64,000 nucleotides of DNA from Bacteroidaceae bacterium (GCA_017548165.1 JAFYMW010000005.1:25342-89341); one strand, 5' to 3'; positions 18,975-28,442 are shown, numbered from the stretch's first letter. Numbers and translations: made by a program. The notes: generated from the sequence alone by a model not told the origin.

Positions 18975-19004
18975 TTGCTATATACCGAAAATATACTACC
19001 TTTG
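18975..19004 (+). promoter_or_regulatory. Promoter of the EptA-like gene
   Basis: TTGC (18975-18978), 18 bases, TACCTTTG (18997-19004), 69 bases before the ATG at 19073. Confidence 0.7.
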
Positions 19005-19072
19005 CACGGCAATATAGCAAAACAGATATTTAACCAGCATACACTCAAGGAAACAACCGAGAAAAACGAGAC

Positions 19073-20722
19073 ATGAAACAAAAGTTTTTGTTCTTCATCT
19101 ACCTCATAGTACTCATACTCCCCAACTTGATTCTGTGCATCACAGAAAACATGCCAATAAGAGGAAAGATGGCTTTGGTACTGCTACCCCTAGGAGTGTA
19201 TTGGACGACACTTAGTCTATTTCCAAAGCTCTCCAAAACATTGTGGTGGATGTTTCCTGTACTATTTCTCGGAGCATTCAACATAGTATTAAGCTACCTA
19301 TTTGGACGTGGTGTAATAGCAGTGGACATGTGGCTGAACCTAACCACGAGCAGTCCAGACGAAATGGGCGAGATGCTCTCGCAAATATTCCCCGCAGTAG
19401 TGGCAGTGGTGGTAATATACCTGCCCACACTGATATATGCAACCTACGACGTAAATAAAGGAGATATCCTGCCTTCTACATTCAGAGGAATGCAGAAGAA
19501 AATAGGCTTGACATTAACGGCAATATCACTGCCAATGATGCTTGGCATCAATAATTGGAGCATAAAAGACGACCTCTTCCCTATAAATGTCTGCTACAAC
19601 CTAAAGTTGGCCATAAAACGGCAGCATTTCAGCGAGAAGTATCTCGAGGATAGCAAGAATTTTATGTTCAATGCCAAAGCATGTGACACAGATAGCATAG
19701 CCAAGGTGGTGGTATTGGTAATTGGTGAGACAGGAAGAGCCTGCAACTGGCAATTGTATGGCTATGAAAGAGAGACCACTCCCTTACTTGCAAAAACAGA
19801 AAACCTGGTGGTCTTTACTGACTGTATGTCGCAAAGCAACACCACGCACAAAAGTGTACCCATACTGCTATCACCAGCTACAGCAGAAAACTATGACGTA
19901 CTCTACCATTCAAAGGGGTTATTGGCTGCGTATAACGAGGCTGGATACCACACAGTATTCATCAGCAACCAACCACGAAACAAGTCGTTCAATGACCATC
20001 TTGGCGAGCAGGCCAAGGAGGTTCGTTTCCTACGCGACAACAATGAAAAAACGCCACAGGACCTACAACTACTGCCCGAGATAGAAAAGGCTCTAAAAAG
20101 AAATACGGGCAACATGCTTCTAGTGATTCACACCTATGGAAGTCATAGTACATATTCAGACAGATACGATGAATCCGATGCGCACTTCACTCCACATGTA
20201 GCACCTAGATCTACAAAGAAGTATCGAGAAACATTGTCAAATGCCTACGACAATACTATACGCTACACCGACATAGTACTGAGCCAAGTGATATCAAGTT
20301 TACAAAATAATAATAGAGCCGTGGCTATGCTTTATGCCAGTGACCATGGCGAAGATATATACGACGACAGAAGAAATCTGTTCCTACATGCCTCGCCCTG
20401 GCCAAGTTATTTCCAACTACACGTACCGATGTTCGTATGGACGAACGACACATATCGCCAGTTATATAGCGAGCGTGTGGCATTGATGCAAGAAAGAACA
20501 ACAGAACCGCTACAGACCGACTGTATCTTCCCCACCCTATTGGGACTGGGTGGCATAAAAACGCCATACGGACAAGACTCTTTGGCACTAACATCTACGG
20601 AATACCAAACGAAACAACAGCGCACATACCTCAGCGACCATAACGAAGCCTTGACATTTGACAGATGCTTGGATACAAAAGACATCATGCAGATGAAACA
20701 AAGAGGTTTGCGTACATATTGA
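19073..20722 (+). CDS. Inner-membrane phosphoethanolamine transferase (EptA-like)
   Basis: The 549 residues comprise five hydrophobic segments (about 5-24, 33-50, 59-78, 105-123, 145-162) followed by a periplasmic alkaline-phosphatase-fold domain. Diagnostic stretches are VVLVIGETGRACNWQLYGYERETTP (metal-binding Glu), SQSNTTHKSVPILL (candidate threonine nucleophile), IHTYGSHSTYSDRY and YASDHGEDIYDD (metal-binding Asp-His). These enzymes move phosphoethanolamine from phosphatidylethanolamine to lipid A or core sugars. In other bacteria this lowers sensitivity to cationic peptides. The specific acceptor here is unknown. The next gene starts 21 bases downstream. Confidence 0.85.
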   Translation: MKQKFLFFIYLIVLILPNLILCITENMPIRGKMALVLLPLGVYWTTLSLFPKLSKTLWWMFPVLFLGAFNIVLSYLFGRGVIAVDMWLNLTTSSPDEMGEMLSQIFPAVVAVVVIYLPTLIYATYDVNKGDILPSTFRGMQKKIGLTLTAISLPMMLGINNWSIKDDLFPINVCYNLKLAIKRQHFSEKYLEDSKNFMFNAKACDTDSIAKVVVLVIGETGRACNWQLYGYERETTPLLAKTENLVVFTDCMSQSNTTHKSVPILLSPATAENYDVLYHSKGLLAAYNEAGYHTVFISNQPRNKSFNDHLGEQAKEVRFLRDNNEKTPQDLQLLPEIEKALKRNTGNMLLVIHTYGSHSTYSDRYDESDAHFTPHVAPRSTKKYRETLSNAYDNTIRYTDIVLSQVISSLQNNNRAVAMLYASDHGEDIYDDRRNLFLHASPWPSYFQLHVPMFVWTNDTYRQLYSERVALMQERTTEPLQTDCIFPTLLGLGGIKTPYGQDSLALTSTEYQTKQQRTYLSDHNEALTFDRCLDTKDIMQMKQRGLRTY

Positions 20723-20743
20723 CAGCAGAAAATTAAGTTACTC

Positions 20744-21475
20744 ATGAATATACAAGACAGAATCGTAAAAGCAATCATCGTTATTGCAGAAGCAGGACAG
20801 GGACTGACCCGCGAACAACTACAGAATATTCTTGTGGGAAAGAGTACTGCCGAACTGCAAGAACTGGAACTGGACCAACTGGAATCCTTTGGTATTGCAG
20901 AGAACAACGATGAAGATGATTGGAATGCCATCATCGACAAGGCTATAGAGAAAGGACTATTGAAAATTAAGAACCAAAAAGCACAAACTCTCACCTACAC
21001 GCCTGAAGGCAAGAAGTATCGCAAAAAACCATACTCTATCGTTATGGACGGTGAAGATGGAGAACAAGAGGTTCCTGTCTACCCAAATCAAAATTTTGAC
21101 GACGACGACATCGATACCATGATGCGTGCAATCGGAACCAAGAGTTCTGATCCTACCGCTAACTTAAAAAGCGAACGTAGCAAGCGCCAGATAAAATTAA
21201 TTAAGGCCATAGATCGTAAGATAGCACTTGATGACTTTGCCGAGAGCGAAAACATTGACCTTGACGAAGTTTTAGATGATTTGGAAAACTTGTTGCTACA
21301 TGGCAAACATATGGACATAACCTACTTTACCAATGAGGTTATAGGGCGAGAAGATATTGAAGAAGTTCGCGAGAGTCTAAACGGAGGACCATTTGACATG
21401 GATTTCATGATAGATGAATGGGGAGATGTTTACAACGAAGAAGAGCTCCGTCTGCTACGCTACATCCTTTCGTAG
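20744..21475 (+). CDS. Stand-alone RecQ C-terminal module (RQC plus winged-helix) without helicase
   Basis: The 243-residue acidic protein looks like the end of a Bacteroidetes RecQ. Residues 1-95 read as an RQC winged helix: GLTREQLQNILVGKS, LDQLESFGIAEN, WNAIIDKAIEKGLLKIK, LTYTPEGKKYRKKPYSIVM. After an acidic linker, residues about 150-243 match the C-terminal helix-turn-helix of RecQ: LIKAIDRKIALDDFAESENIDLDEVLDDLENLL, HMDITYFTNEVI, YNEEELRLLRYIL. No DEAD-box helicase domain and no HRDC domain are present, and nothing upstream suggests a broken recQ. It could bind DNA structures or regulate a full RecQ encoded elsewhere. Shares a transcript with the EptA-like gene. Confidence 0.7.
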   Translation: MNIQDRIVKAIIVIAEAGQGLTREQLQNILVGKSTAELQELELDQLESFGIAENNDEDDWNAIIDKAIEKGLLKIKNQKAQTLTYTPEGKKYRKKPYSIVMDGEDGEQEVPVYPNQNFDDDDIDTMMRAIGTKSSDPTANLKSERSKRQIKLIKAIDRKIALDDFAESENIDLDEVLDDLENLLLHGKHMDITYFTNEVIGREDIEEVRESLNGGPFDMDFMIDEWGDVYNEEELRLLRYILS

Positions 21476-21559
21476 AGAAAATCTTTCCCAAGCAGATATT
21501 ATAATTTCCCATACCTCAGACAATATATTTGTACCATTAATTTTAAGACTGCAATAAAT

Positions 21560-21605
21560 AAAAGTCCATTAGCGAGTATTCTTTAGCTCACTAATGGACT
21601 TTTAT
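21560..21605. terminator. Bidirectional intrinsic terminator between convergent genes
   Basis: AAAAGTCCATTAG (21560-21572) pairs with CTAATGGACTTTT (21591-21603), with further pairing GAG/CTC inside. It serves the RecQ-module gene (plus) and pyrH (minus). Confidence 0.88.
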
Positions 21606-21622
21606 TATAGAAATCAAAATTC

Positions 21623-22330
21623 TTAATTATGCACCAATGTTCCTATTTCCTCGCCAGAGATAACCTTCTTGAGGTTACCTACGATATCCATATTAAAGAC
21701 ATAGATAGGGAGATCGTTCTGCATACACATAGCTGTAGCAGTGATGTCCATAACTTTTAGGCCCTTAGCGATAACATCTCGATAGGTGATCTCCTGGAAC
21801 TTGGTGGCTGTAGGATCCTTCTCGGGGTCTGCGGTATAGATTCCATCTACACGTGTACCCTTGAGCATCACATCTGCCTCGATTTCGATACCACGCAAAG
21901 ATGAACCTGTATCTGTGGTGAAATAAGGAGAACCAGTACCGGCACTCATAATAACCACTTCGCCCTGTTCCATAGCTTCGATAGCCTTCCACTTGGTATA
22001 GAACTCTCCAATGGGTTCCATACGGATGGCGGTGAGAACACGATTCTTCTGTCCGATAGCACCAAGGGCACTGCTCAATGCCAAAGAATTGATTACTGTA
22101 GCACACATACCCATCTGATCACCCTTGACACGGTCAAAACCCTTACCTGCGCCAGTAAGACCGCGGAAAATATTACCACCACCGATCACAATACCTATCT
22201 GCACTCCCATCTCAGCTATTTCCTTAATTTGACGTGCATAGTCGTTGAGACGTTCGGTATTAATTCCTTGTTTCTGTTCTCCTGCAAGACTCTCACCAGA
22301 GAGCTTAAGCAAAATTCGTTTGAACTTCAT
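21623..22330 (-). CDS. pyrH: Uridylate kinase
   Basis: The 235 residues show the amino-acid-kinase fold of bacterial UMP kinase. RILLKLSGESLAG is at the N terminus, VIGGGNIFRG near 48-57, GDQMGMCATVINSLAL near 70-85, GTGSPYFTTDTGSSLR near 130-145 and GTRVDGIYTADPEKDP near 158-173. The enzyme makes UDP from UMP. It is the last gene of a long minus-strand run starting at dnaE, 36 bases after birA. frr, often its neighbour elsewhere, is not here. Confidence 0.98.
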   Translation of the reverse strand: MKFKRILLKLSGESLAGEQKQGINTERLNDYARQIKEIAEMGVQIGIVIGGGNIFRGLTGAGKGFDRVKGDQMGMCATVINSLALSSALGAIGQKNRVLTAIRMEPIGEFYTKWKAIEAMEQGEVVIMSAGTGSPYFTTDTGSSLRGIEIEADVMLKGTRVDGIYTADPEKDPTATKFQEITYRDVIAKGLKVMDITATAMCMQNDLPIYVFNMDIVGNLKKVISGEEIGTLVHN

Positions 22331-22366
22331 AGTATGATTGTTTTTTATATTTTAAAGATTCTCTTT

Positions 22367-23107
22367 TTAGCGTAGCAACCTAACTTGTTTGAAAGCGTAA
22401 CGCCTGGCTTGGGCATCAGCATCAACAATGACAATATGTCCATCTGGTTCCACATGGGATATATATCCCCTAAAAACTCCTTCCTCGTCCATAAATCTGC
22501 ATTGCTGTCCTCTTAGATATAGCGAGGAATGATACTTGTCCCTGACTCCTTGATAATGCCCTTGCTGAATATCATCGTAATATACAAGAAAACGCCCCAT
22601 AATGTCATGAAGCAAGTCTTGTACGGAACATTCTCTGCCAGTAAGAAGACGAATGGAGGTTGCTGGAGCTGCCAAACCTTCGGGAAATTGTTGCTGGTTA
22701 ACGTTTAGACCGCTACCAATAACGGAACGTCCTACCATTTTGCCCATTAGACTATTCTCTATGAGCGTGCCACATATCTTGCTATCACCGCAATATATGT
22801 CGTTTGGCCACTTAACATGTACATCAGAGAGGAAAGTAGCAAGTGTCTCCTTAATGGCTAGCGCCATAGCTTGGCTTAGGACAAAGGCATCCGAAGCCTT
22901 GAGATTGGTAGGAGAGACAAGAACACTAAACAAGAGGTTTTCCCCATAGTTGCTGAACCACGCATTACCCATCTGTCCACGACCTCTGGTTTGAAAGGAC
23001 GCGAAAAGCACCGAGACATCTGCCACAGGAGAGTACTCACGCAGACTATCGTTGGTGGAAACGACCTCATCAAGATGCCTATATTCCAATACCAGCTCTG
23101 AATGCAC
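22367..23107 (-). CDS. birA: Biotin--[acetyl-CoA-carboxylase] ligase
   Basis: The 246-residue protein has only the catalytic and C-terminal domains: STNDSLREY, the biotinyl-AMP loop QTRGRGQMGNAW, VKWPNDIYCGDSKICGTLIEN, GSGLNVNQ and a C-terminal SH3-like part (LYLRGQQCRFMDEEGVFRGYI). It has no N-terminal DNA-binding domain, so it is a plain ligase that attaches biotin to carboxylase carrier proteins, not a repressor. There is no ATG before the first motif. GTG at 23107 (overlapping yraN by 29 bases) or TTG at 23089 is the start. Confidence 0.93.
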   Translation of the reverse strand: MHSELVLEYRHLDEVVSTNDSLREYSPVADVSVLFASFQTRGRGQMGNAWFSNYGENLLFSVLVSPTNLKASDAFVLSQAMALAIKETLATFLSDVHVKWPNDIYCGDSKICGTLIENSLMGKMVGRSVIGSGLNVNQQQFPEGLAAPATSIRLLTGRECSVQDLLHDIMGRFLVYYDDIQQGHYQGVRDKYHSSLYLRGQQCRFMDEEGVFRGYISHVEPDGHIVIVDADAQARRYAFKQVRLLR

Positions 23108-23447
23108 CTTCGTAATGTTTTATATAAGGTTTTCCCATTGATCCTGTAATGGAAACAACATCGAATCTAATATCCGCATCTATGGCATAATACCTAATAT
23201 AGGCATCGGCAGCAAGAACTAGTCTATGCATCTTTTGGCGCGTAACAGCATCCTCTGGTCTACCATAGAAATTGTTTGCACGTGCCTTTACCTCCACAAA
23301 GACCACAACATCACCATCTCTAGCAACGATATCTATCTCTTTATGTCCGCTACGCCAGTTCCTATCAAGAATAACATATCCCTTGCGTCGTAGATAGTCA
23401 ACAGCAATGTCCTCACCTTGTATGCCAAAACTATTGTGTTGCGCCAT
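23079..23447 (-). CDS. YraN family (UPF0102) endonuclease-fold protein
   Basis: The 122 residues match the UPF0102/YraN family. GEDIAVDYLRRKGYVILDRNWR is at the N terminus, then KEIDIVARDGDVVVFVEVKAR (the D-x(n)-E-x-K restriction-nuclease-like core) and RFDVVSI. The family has the Holliday-junction-resolvase-like nuclease fold, but its cellular job is not established. It lies six bases after tadA and overlaps birA. Confidence 0.92.
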   Translation of the reverse strand: MAQHNSFGIQGEDIAVDYLRRKGYVILDRNWRSGHKEIDIVARDGDVVVFVEVKARANNFYGRPEDAVTRQKMHRLVLAADAYIRYYAIDADIRFDVVSITGSMGKPYIKHYEGAFRAGIGI

Positions 23448-23453
23448 GATGTA

Positions 23454-23885
23454 TCACCTTTTGTTCTTAAAGAATACCTTCATCAGGCCAGCACATTCCT
23501 CTTCCAACACACCAGCAACAACCTCACATCTGGGATGCAGTGCTTGTGGAGCAAAACGCCTATAACCACGCTTCTCATCAGAGGCGCCATATACCACACG
23601 GGATATTTGGCTCCACCCCAAAGCACCAGCACACATAATACATGGTTCCACTGTAACATAGATGCAACAGTCTGTTAGGTATTTCCCCCCAAGGCATTCT
23701 GTAGCTGCCGTTATAGCTTGCATCTCCGCATGTGCCGTAACATCGTGTAGACGTTCTGTTAAGTTGTGTCCACGAGCAATGATGCGCCCATTGCATACCA
23801 CCACAGCACCAATGGGCACTTCGCCCTCGGCAAAGGCCTTTTCAGCCTCAACGAGGGCTTGGTTCATAAATTGCTCGTCACTCAT
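23454..23885 (-). CDS. tadA: tRNA-specific adenosine deaminase (TadA) / nucleoside deaminase
   Basis: The 143 residues carry the zinc deaminase motifs HAEMQAI (about residues 52-58) and PCIMCAGAL (about 82-90), with FAEGEVPIGAVVVCNGRIIARGHN upstream. TadA converts A34 to inosine in tRNA-Arg(ACG). A guanine-deaminase-type role cannot be ruled out from the family alone. The ATG overlaps the stop of the small acidic protein by four bases. Confidence 0.88.
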   Translation of the reverse strand: MSDEQFMNQALVEAEKAFAEGEVPIGAVVVCNGRIIARGHNLTERLHDVTAHAEMQAITAATECLGGKYLTDCCIYVTVEPCIMCAGALGWSQISRVVYGASDEKRGYRRFAPQALHPRCEVVAGVLEEECAGLMKVFFKNKR

Positions 23886-24199
23886 TCCTGAGTTTCCCAG
23901 AACTCCAATTGGCCATCAACAACCCAACGAACATCCTCTGCGTCGAAATTGCCAATTTTCTCTTTCTTGGCCTGAACTACCATGAAATCGGCAGCAGCCT
24001 CAATATCTATCTCGGCCTCCTCAGCATCGTCGTCCATAAGACCTGCAGTCTCGCAATATTCTGCAAAAGCATCCAGGAAATAATATAGTTCATCCTCGCT
24101 GAACTTATCCTTAACATCCTGTGGGAGATAGCCTTGAATAAAGGCTACAGTTTTGCGATCCTCCTCGGCAAAGAAGAGTTCTTCGTTAAATTGGTCCAT
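23882..24199 (-). CDS. Small acidic hypothetical protein (105 aa)
   Basis: I cannot assign a function. The protein is strongly acidic (for example LMDDDAEEAEIDIEAA), helical in appearance, and has no signal or membrane segment. It starts MDQFNEELFFAEEDRKTVAFIQGYLP. Its position between trxA (32 bases upstream) and tadA (four-base overlap) indicates translational coupling and supports a real gene. Confidence 0.75.
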   Translation of the reverse strand: MDQFNEELFFAEEDRKTVAFIQGYLPQDVKDKFSEDELYYFLDAFAEYCETAGLMDDDAEEAEIDIEAAADFMVVQAKKEKIGNFDAEDVRWVVDGQLEFWETQE

Positions 24200-24231
24200 T
24201 GTGTTAGAATCTTTATTGTTGTCAATAAGAA

Positions 24232-24546
24232 TTATAGGAGAGCTTTTAACTTATCTTCCAAAACAGCCTTGGTGCAAGCACCTACTTGCTTGTCAACAAC
24301 CTCACCATTCTTAATGAACAAGATGGTGGGAATGTTGCGCACACCAAAACGCATTGGAAGATCCTCGTCCTCCTCAATATCACACTTACCAATAATAGCC
24401 TGATCGGCATACTCTTCAGAAAGTTGTTCTACCAATGGAGCCACACGCTTGCAAGGACCACACCATGTTGCCCAAAAATCCAATACTACAGGTTTACCTG
24501 TTGCTACCAATTCCTCGAAATTAGCGCTGTTGATAACTTGTGCCAT
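24232..24546 (-). CDS. trxA: Thioredoxin
   Basis: The 104 residues are standard thioredoxin length, with VLDFWATWCGPCKRVAPL (active-site CGPC at about 31-34), the Asp in KCDIEEDEDLP, and the cis-proline segment RNIPTILFIKNG. It reduces cytoplasmic disulfides such as those of ribonucleotide reductase. It lies 43 bases downstream of dnaE in the same direction. Confidence 0.97.
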   Translation of the reverse strand: MAQVINSANFEELVATGKPVVLDFWATWCGPCKRVAPLVEQLSEEYADQAIIGKCDIEEDEDLPMRFGVRNIPTILFIKNGEVVDKQVGACTKAVLEDKLKALL

Positions 24547-24589
24547 AATCGTTAATATAAATTTAAGTTATTACTATGTATATCACTAT

Positions 24590-27500
24590 TTAATTCAAGG
24601 TATATTCCAAACCTTCCTGATCGTGCAAGAAGTCCATCAGGTATCGAGTTGCTTGTACCTTCAAATCAGAAGGTTTCATCGACAAGGTACTACCATCAGC
24701 ATTATGGAAAACAAACTCCAAAACTACCCTACCTGGTTCACTTCTAAGCATGTCTCCAAGCATCAATACAAGTTCCTCTGTCAAAGTATCAACATTAAGG
24801 TGTATGGTAAGTTTCTGTATCAAGTCGTCTTTGACATCGCTGAGATACTGTATTTCTCCTATACCTATTTGAAGACGCGTGGCATCGTACCTGCCCGGTT
24901 GAACTCTTCCAGTTATATATAATGTACTGCCCACCATCATATACCCCCCCCATTTGGCCCAATCTTGGCCAAAAAGAGGAATCTCACCCTGTCCGCTATA
25001 GTCCTCTATGGTAACAATACCATAACCTTGTCCCCGCTTACTAATACCAGTCTTAACATTGGTAACTATGCCACCTAAAGTGAAATCACAATCAACAAAC
25101 TCTACCGGATCTTCTAAGTCTGTTGCATGCATAGTACAAATATCGCGAATTATCACTACATATTCGTCAAGCGGATGACCAGAAAGATAAATGCCAACTA
25201 AATCGCGCTCCTTATTAAGGCGCTCCAACATGCTCCACGGCTCTGCTGTCGGAATAGGTGGGGTACTAACTTCTACCATATCAGCGCCAAACAGAGAATA
25301 CTGTGCTTCCTGCATACTTTGTTGGTAGCTACTACCATATCTTGTGAGTGTATCAAGGAACATCTCACCCTTAGTACCATAAGCGAAGAACTGCTCACGT
25401 CTAATCTGGTTCTTGAAAGCATCAAAAGCACCACTTAGAGCAAGGCATTCCAAACCACTACGTTTGACTGCCGACATGGGTATACGCTGAATAAAGTCAA
25501 ACAAATCCTTGTAGGGGCCATTCTTTTCCCTTTCGCTCACAATAACTTCTGCTGCTGATTCACCAAGACCCTTGATAGCCATAAGACCAAAACGTATCTG
25601 TGACTTGGCATTAACACCAAAGTTGGCATGGGACTCATTGACATCAGGACCAAGTACTTCAATCTTCAAGGAACGACATTCGTCGAGCAATTTTGTAATT
25701 TCCTTAATATCATCCTTACGACGAGTAAGCAATGCTGCCATAAACTCGGCAGGATAGTGAGCCTTAAGATAGGCCGTCTGGTATGCCACCCAAGAATAAC
25801 ATGCGGCATGCGACTTATTAAAAGCATAAGATGCAAACTTTTCCCAGTCGCCCCATATCTTCTCCAAAATCTTTGGGTCGTGGCCGTTGCGCACTCCACC
25901 TTCGATAAACTTAGGTTTCATCGCATCTACGATATCCTTTTTCTTCTTACCCATGGCCTTACGCAGAGCATCACTCTCGCCACGGGTAAAGTCGGCCAAC
26001 AGTCTACTCAATAGCATCACCTGCTCTTGATACACAGTGATTCCATAGGTATCCTTCAAATACTTCTCCATTATAGGAAGGTCGTACTTGATTTCCTCCT
26101 GTCCGTTCTTACGAGCAATGAAAGAAGGTATATAGTCCATAGGTCCTGGACGATACAGGGCATTCATGGCTATCAAGTCCTCGAAGACTGTGGGACGAAG
26201 TTCCTTGAGGTACTTCTGCATGCCTGCTGATTCGAACTGAAAAGTACCTATGGTACGTCCTTCTTGATATAGTTTGTATGTCAGTTCGTCGTCTATCGGC
26301 AAATTATCGGGGTCGATATCTACTCCATGCGCTTCCTTGATGACACGGCAAGCCTCCTTCATCTCGGAAAGGGTCTTTAATCCAAGGAAGTCCATCTTGA
26401 TTAAACCAGTAGACTCTATGACATGACCATCATACTGCGTCACGGCTGTCTTCTCACCAGGAAAATCCGGATCATCTGCAGTACTTACTGGAACATGCTC
26501 TGATATAGGGTCGCGACAAATAATGAAACCGCAAGCGTGGATACCAGTACCACGAATATTACCCTCAAGCATGCGAGCATATTTAATGGTATTGGCAAGA
26601 ATAGGATCAGAACTTGCCTCAGCTTGTTGAAGTTCTGGTGTGCACTTGATAGCATTTGCCAAATTCATCTTTAGATCCTTGCCATCCAAACTAAGTCTAT
26701 CGGGTATAGCCTTACATAAGGCATTGGCTTTGTCAAGAGGAAGTTTCTCTATTCGCGCCACATCCTTGAGGCTGTTCTTCGTAGCCATGGTGGAGTATGT
26801 GATGATATGGGCACAGTTTTCCTTACCATATTTGTCCATCACCCATTGCAACACCTTACCACGACCGTCGTCGTCAAAATCGGTATCAATATCAGGAAGA
26901 GAGATACGATCGGGATTGAGAAAACGTTCGAAAAGAAGATCATACTTCATGGGATCTAGGCGTGTGATTCCCAAGCAGTAGGCCACCACACTACCTGCAG
27001 CAGAACCACGCCCAGGGCCTACCCACACACCAAGTTCATTGCGCGCCGAGTTGATAAAATCCTGAACGATAAGAAAGTAACCAGGAAAACCCATCGTCTT
27101 CATGATGTGCAATTCGAAGCGTATGCGGTCGTCCACCTCTTTGGTAAGTTCTTCACCATACAATTTGTGTGCTCCCTCATAGGCAAGATAACCCAAATAG
27201 TCAGCTTCAAACTTTATTCGATACAATCTATCCAAACCTCCCAACTTGACAATCTTTTTCTCACCATCTTCTCTGGACATAGGATTCTCTCCGTTTTCAT
27301 CGGCAGTAAACTCACGGAACAAATCCTCGGTGGTATAGCGTTGACGCCATTGCTCCTCTGTACCGAATTCCTCGGGAATAGGGAAAAATGGCATAATCGG
27401 ATTTGAATCCAAATTGTAGGTTTCCACCTTGTCCAAAATCTCTATGGTATTTGATAGAGAGTGAGGCAAATCAAAGAACACTTGATTCATCTCCTCACGA

Positions 27501-28303
27501 GTCTTGAACCATTCCTGCTTAGTATAAAGCATTCGTGAAGGATCGTTCAAATCTCTGCCTGTAGAAAGACACAGAAGATGATCATGTGCCTCAGCATTAT
27601 CTTCGTCAACAAAATGTGTATCATTGGTGGCGATAACCTTCACTCCGTGTTTTTCTGCCAATTCCAGAATAACAGCATTCACCTTAGATTGCAATTCGTA
27701 CACTTCACGATTTGCCCTCTGACGTGGATCTGTAACCTTGTGACGTTGAATTTCAAGATAATAGTCGTCTCCCCAGATGCCCTTGAACCACGCTATGGCC
27801 TCCTCGGCTGCATGCAGGTCGTCCGCCATTATCTTTTTGGGAACCTCTCCACCCAAGCAAGCGGAAGCGATGATAAGGCCCTCATGAAATTGTTCCAAAT
27901 CTTTGTGATCAGTACGAGGACGCATATAATAGCCATCAACCCATGAACGACTAACCAATTTTATCAAGTTTTTGTAACCAACCTCATTCTTGGCCAAAAC
28001 TATCAAATGCCATCCGCTTTGATCTTGCTTAATCTCCTTCAATGACTTGTCGCCACGACGAGCAACATACATCTCGCATCCGAATATGGGTTTAAATGGT
28101 TCCAGTCCCTCCTTCTTACGTTTACCATTCACCTTGGCACAATAGTCAAAAAAATCCTTTATGCCAAACATATTACCATGGTCGGTCACTGCCATGCCAC
28201 GCATACCATCGGCTATAGCCTTATCCACCAGACGAGGGATACTTGCCTGACCGTCCAGAAGGGAATATTGTGTATGAACATGAAGGTGAACGTAATCTTC
28301 CAT
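24590..28303 (-). CDS. dnaE: DNA polymerase III alpha subunit
   Basis: The 1237-residue protein is a DnaE-type replicase. An N-terminal PHP domain starts YVHLHVHTQYSLLDGQ. The polymerase core has GPGRGSAAGSVVAYCLGIT and the catalytic PDIDTDFDDDGR. The fingers region has RPGPMDYIPSFIARKNGQ and AFNKSHAACYSWVAYQTAYLKAHYPAEFMA. A helix-hairpin-helix and an OB fold (ITGRVQPGRYDATRLQI region) are in the C-terminal third. It is the main chromosomal polymerase. It begins the minus-strand run dnaE-trxA-(105 aa)-tadA-yraN-birA-pyrH and is divergent from psd. Confidence 0.98.
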   Translation of the reverse strand: MEDYVHLHVHTQYSLLDGQASIPRLVDKAIADGMRGMAVTDHGNMFGIKDFFDYCAKVNGKRKKEGLEPFKPIFGCEMYVARRGDKSLKEIKQDQSGWHLIVLAKNEVGYKNLIKLVSRSWVDGYYMRPRTDHKDLEQFHEGLIIASACLGGEVPKKIMADDLHAAEEAIAWFKGIWGDDYYLEIQRHKVTDPRQRANREVYELQSKVNAVILELAEKHGVKVIATNDTHFVDEDNAEAHDHLLCLSTGRDLNDPSRMLYTKQEWFKTREEMNQVFFDLPHSLSNTIEILDKVETYNLDSNPIMPFFPIPEEFGTEEQWRQRYTTEDLFREFTADENGENPMSREDGEKKIVKLGGLDRLYRIKFEADYLGYLAYEGAHKLYGEELTKEVDDRIRFELHIMKTMGFPGYFLIVQDFINSARNELGVWVGPGRGSAAGSVVAYCLGITRLDPMKYDLLFERFLNPDRISLPDIDTDFDDDGRGKVLQWVMDKYGKENCAHIITYSTMATKNSLKDVARIEKLPLDKANALCKAIPDRLSLDGKDLKMNLANAIKCTPELQQAEASSDPILANTIKYARMLEGNIRGTGIHACGFIICRDPISEHVPVSTADDPDFPGEKTAVTQYDGHVIESTGLIKMDFLGLKTLSEMKEACRVIKEAHGVDIDPDNLPIDDELTYKLYQEGRTIGTFQFESAGMQKYLKELRPTVFEDLIAMNALYRPGPMDYIPSFIARKNGQEEIKYDLPIMEKYLKDTYGITVYQEQVMLLSRLLADFTRGESDALRKAMGKKKKDIVDAMKPKFIEGGVRNGHDPKILEKIWGDWEKFASYAFNKSHAACYSWVAYQTAYLKAHYPAEFMAALLTRRKDDIKEITKLLDECRSLKIEVLGPDVNESHANFGVNAKSQIRFGLMAIKGLGESAAEVIVSEREKNGPYKDLFDFIQRIPMSAVKRSGLECLALSGAFDAFKNQIRREQFFAYGTKGEMFLDTLTRYGSSYQQSMQEAQYSLFGADMVEVSTPPIPTAEPWSMLERLNKERDLVGIYLSGHPLDEYVVIIRDICTMHATDLEDPVEFVDCDFTLGGIVTNVKTGISKRGQGYGIVTIEDYSGQGEIPLFGQDWAKWGGYMMVGSTLYITGRVQPGRYDATRLQIGIGEIQYLSDVKDDLIQKLTIHLNVDTLTEELVLMLGDMLRSEPGRVVLEFVFHNADGSTLSMKPSDLKVQATRYLMDFLHDQEGLEYTLN

Positions 28304-28434
28304 TTCTAACTCGCTTTTCCGTTTTCAAGGTATAAAGATATGGCTTTTTATCCTTGTCGCACTGACAAAAAGGCGTTTTTTGGTTCTTTTTATAAAAAAA
28401 TAGCACTCATCTACACATTATTAATATTATTTTG

Positions 28435-28442
28435 TATCTTTG
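28435..28442 (+). promoter_or_regulatory. -7 box for psd-pssA-tsaE
   Basis: TATCTTTG, 20 bases before the psd ATG; no clear -33 box. Confidence 0.6.

Noticed and set aside
21534-21605. Second orphan small RNA (TATATTTG at 21534 followed by a terminator)
   Set aside because: No -33 box, and the transcript would be little more than the shared terminator of the converging genes.
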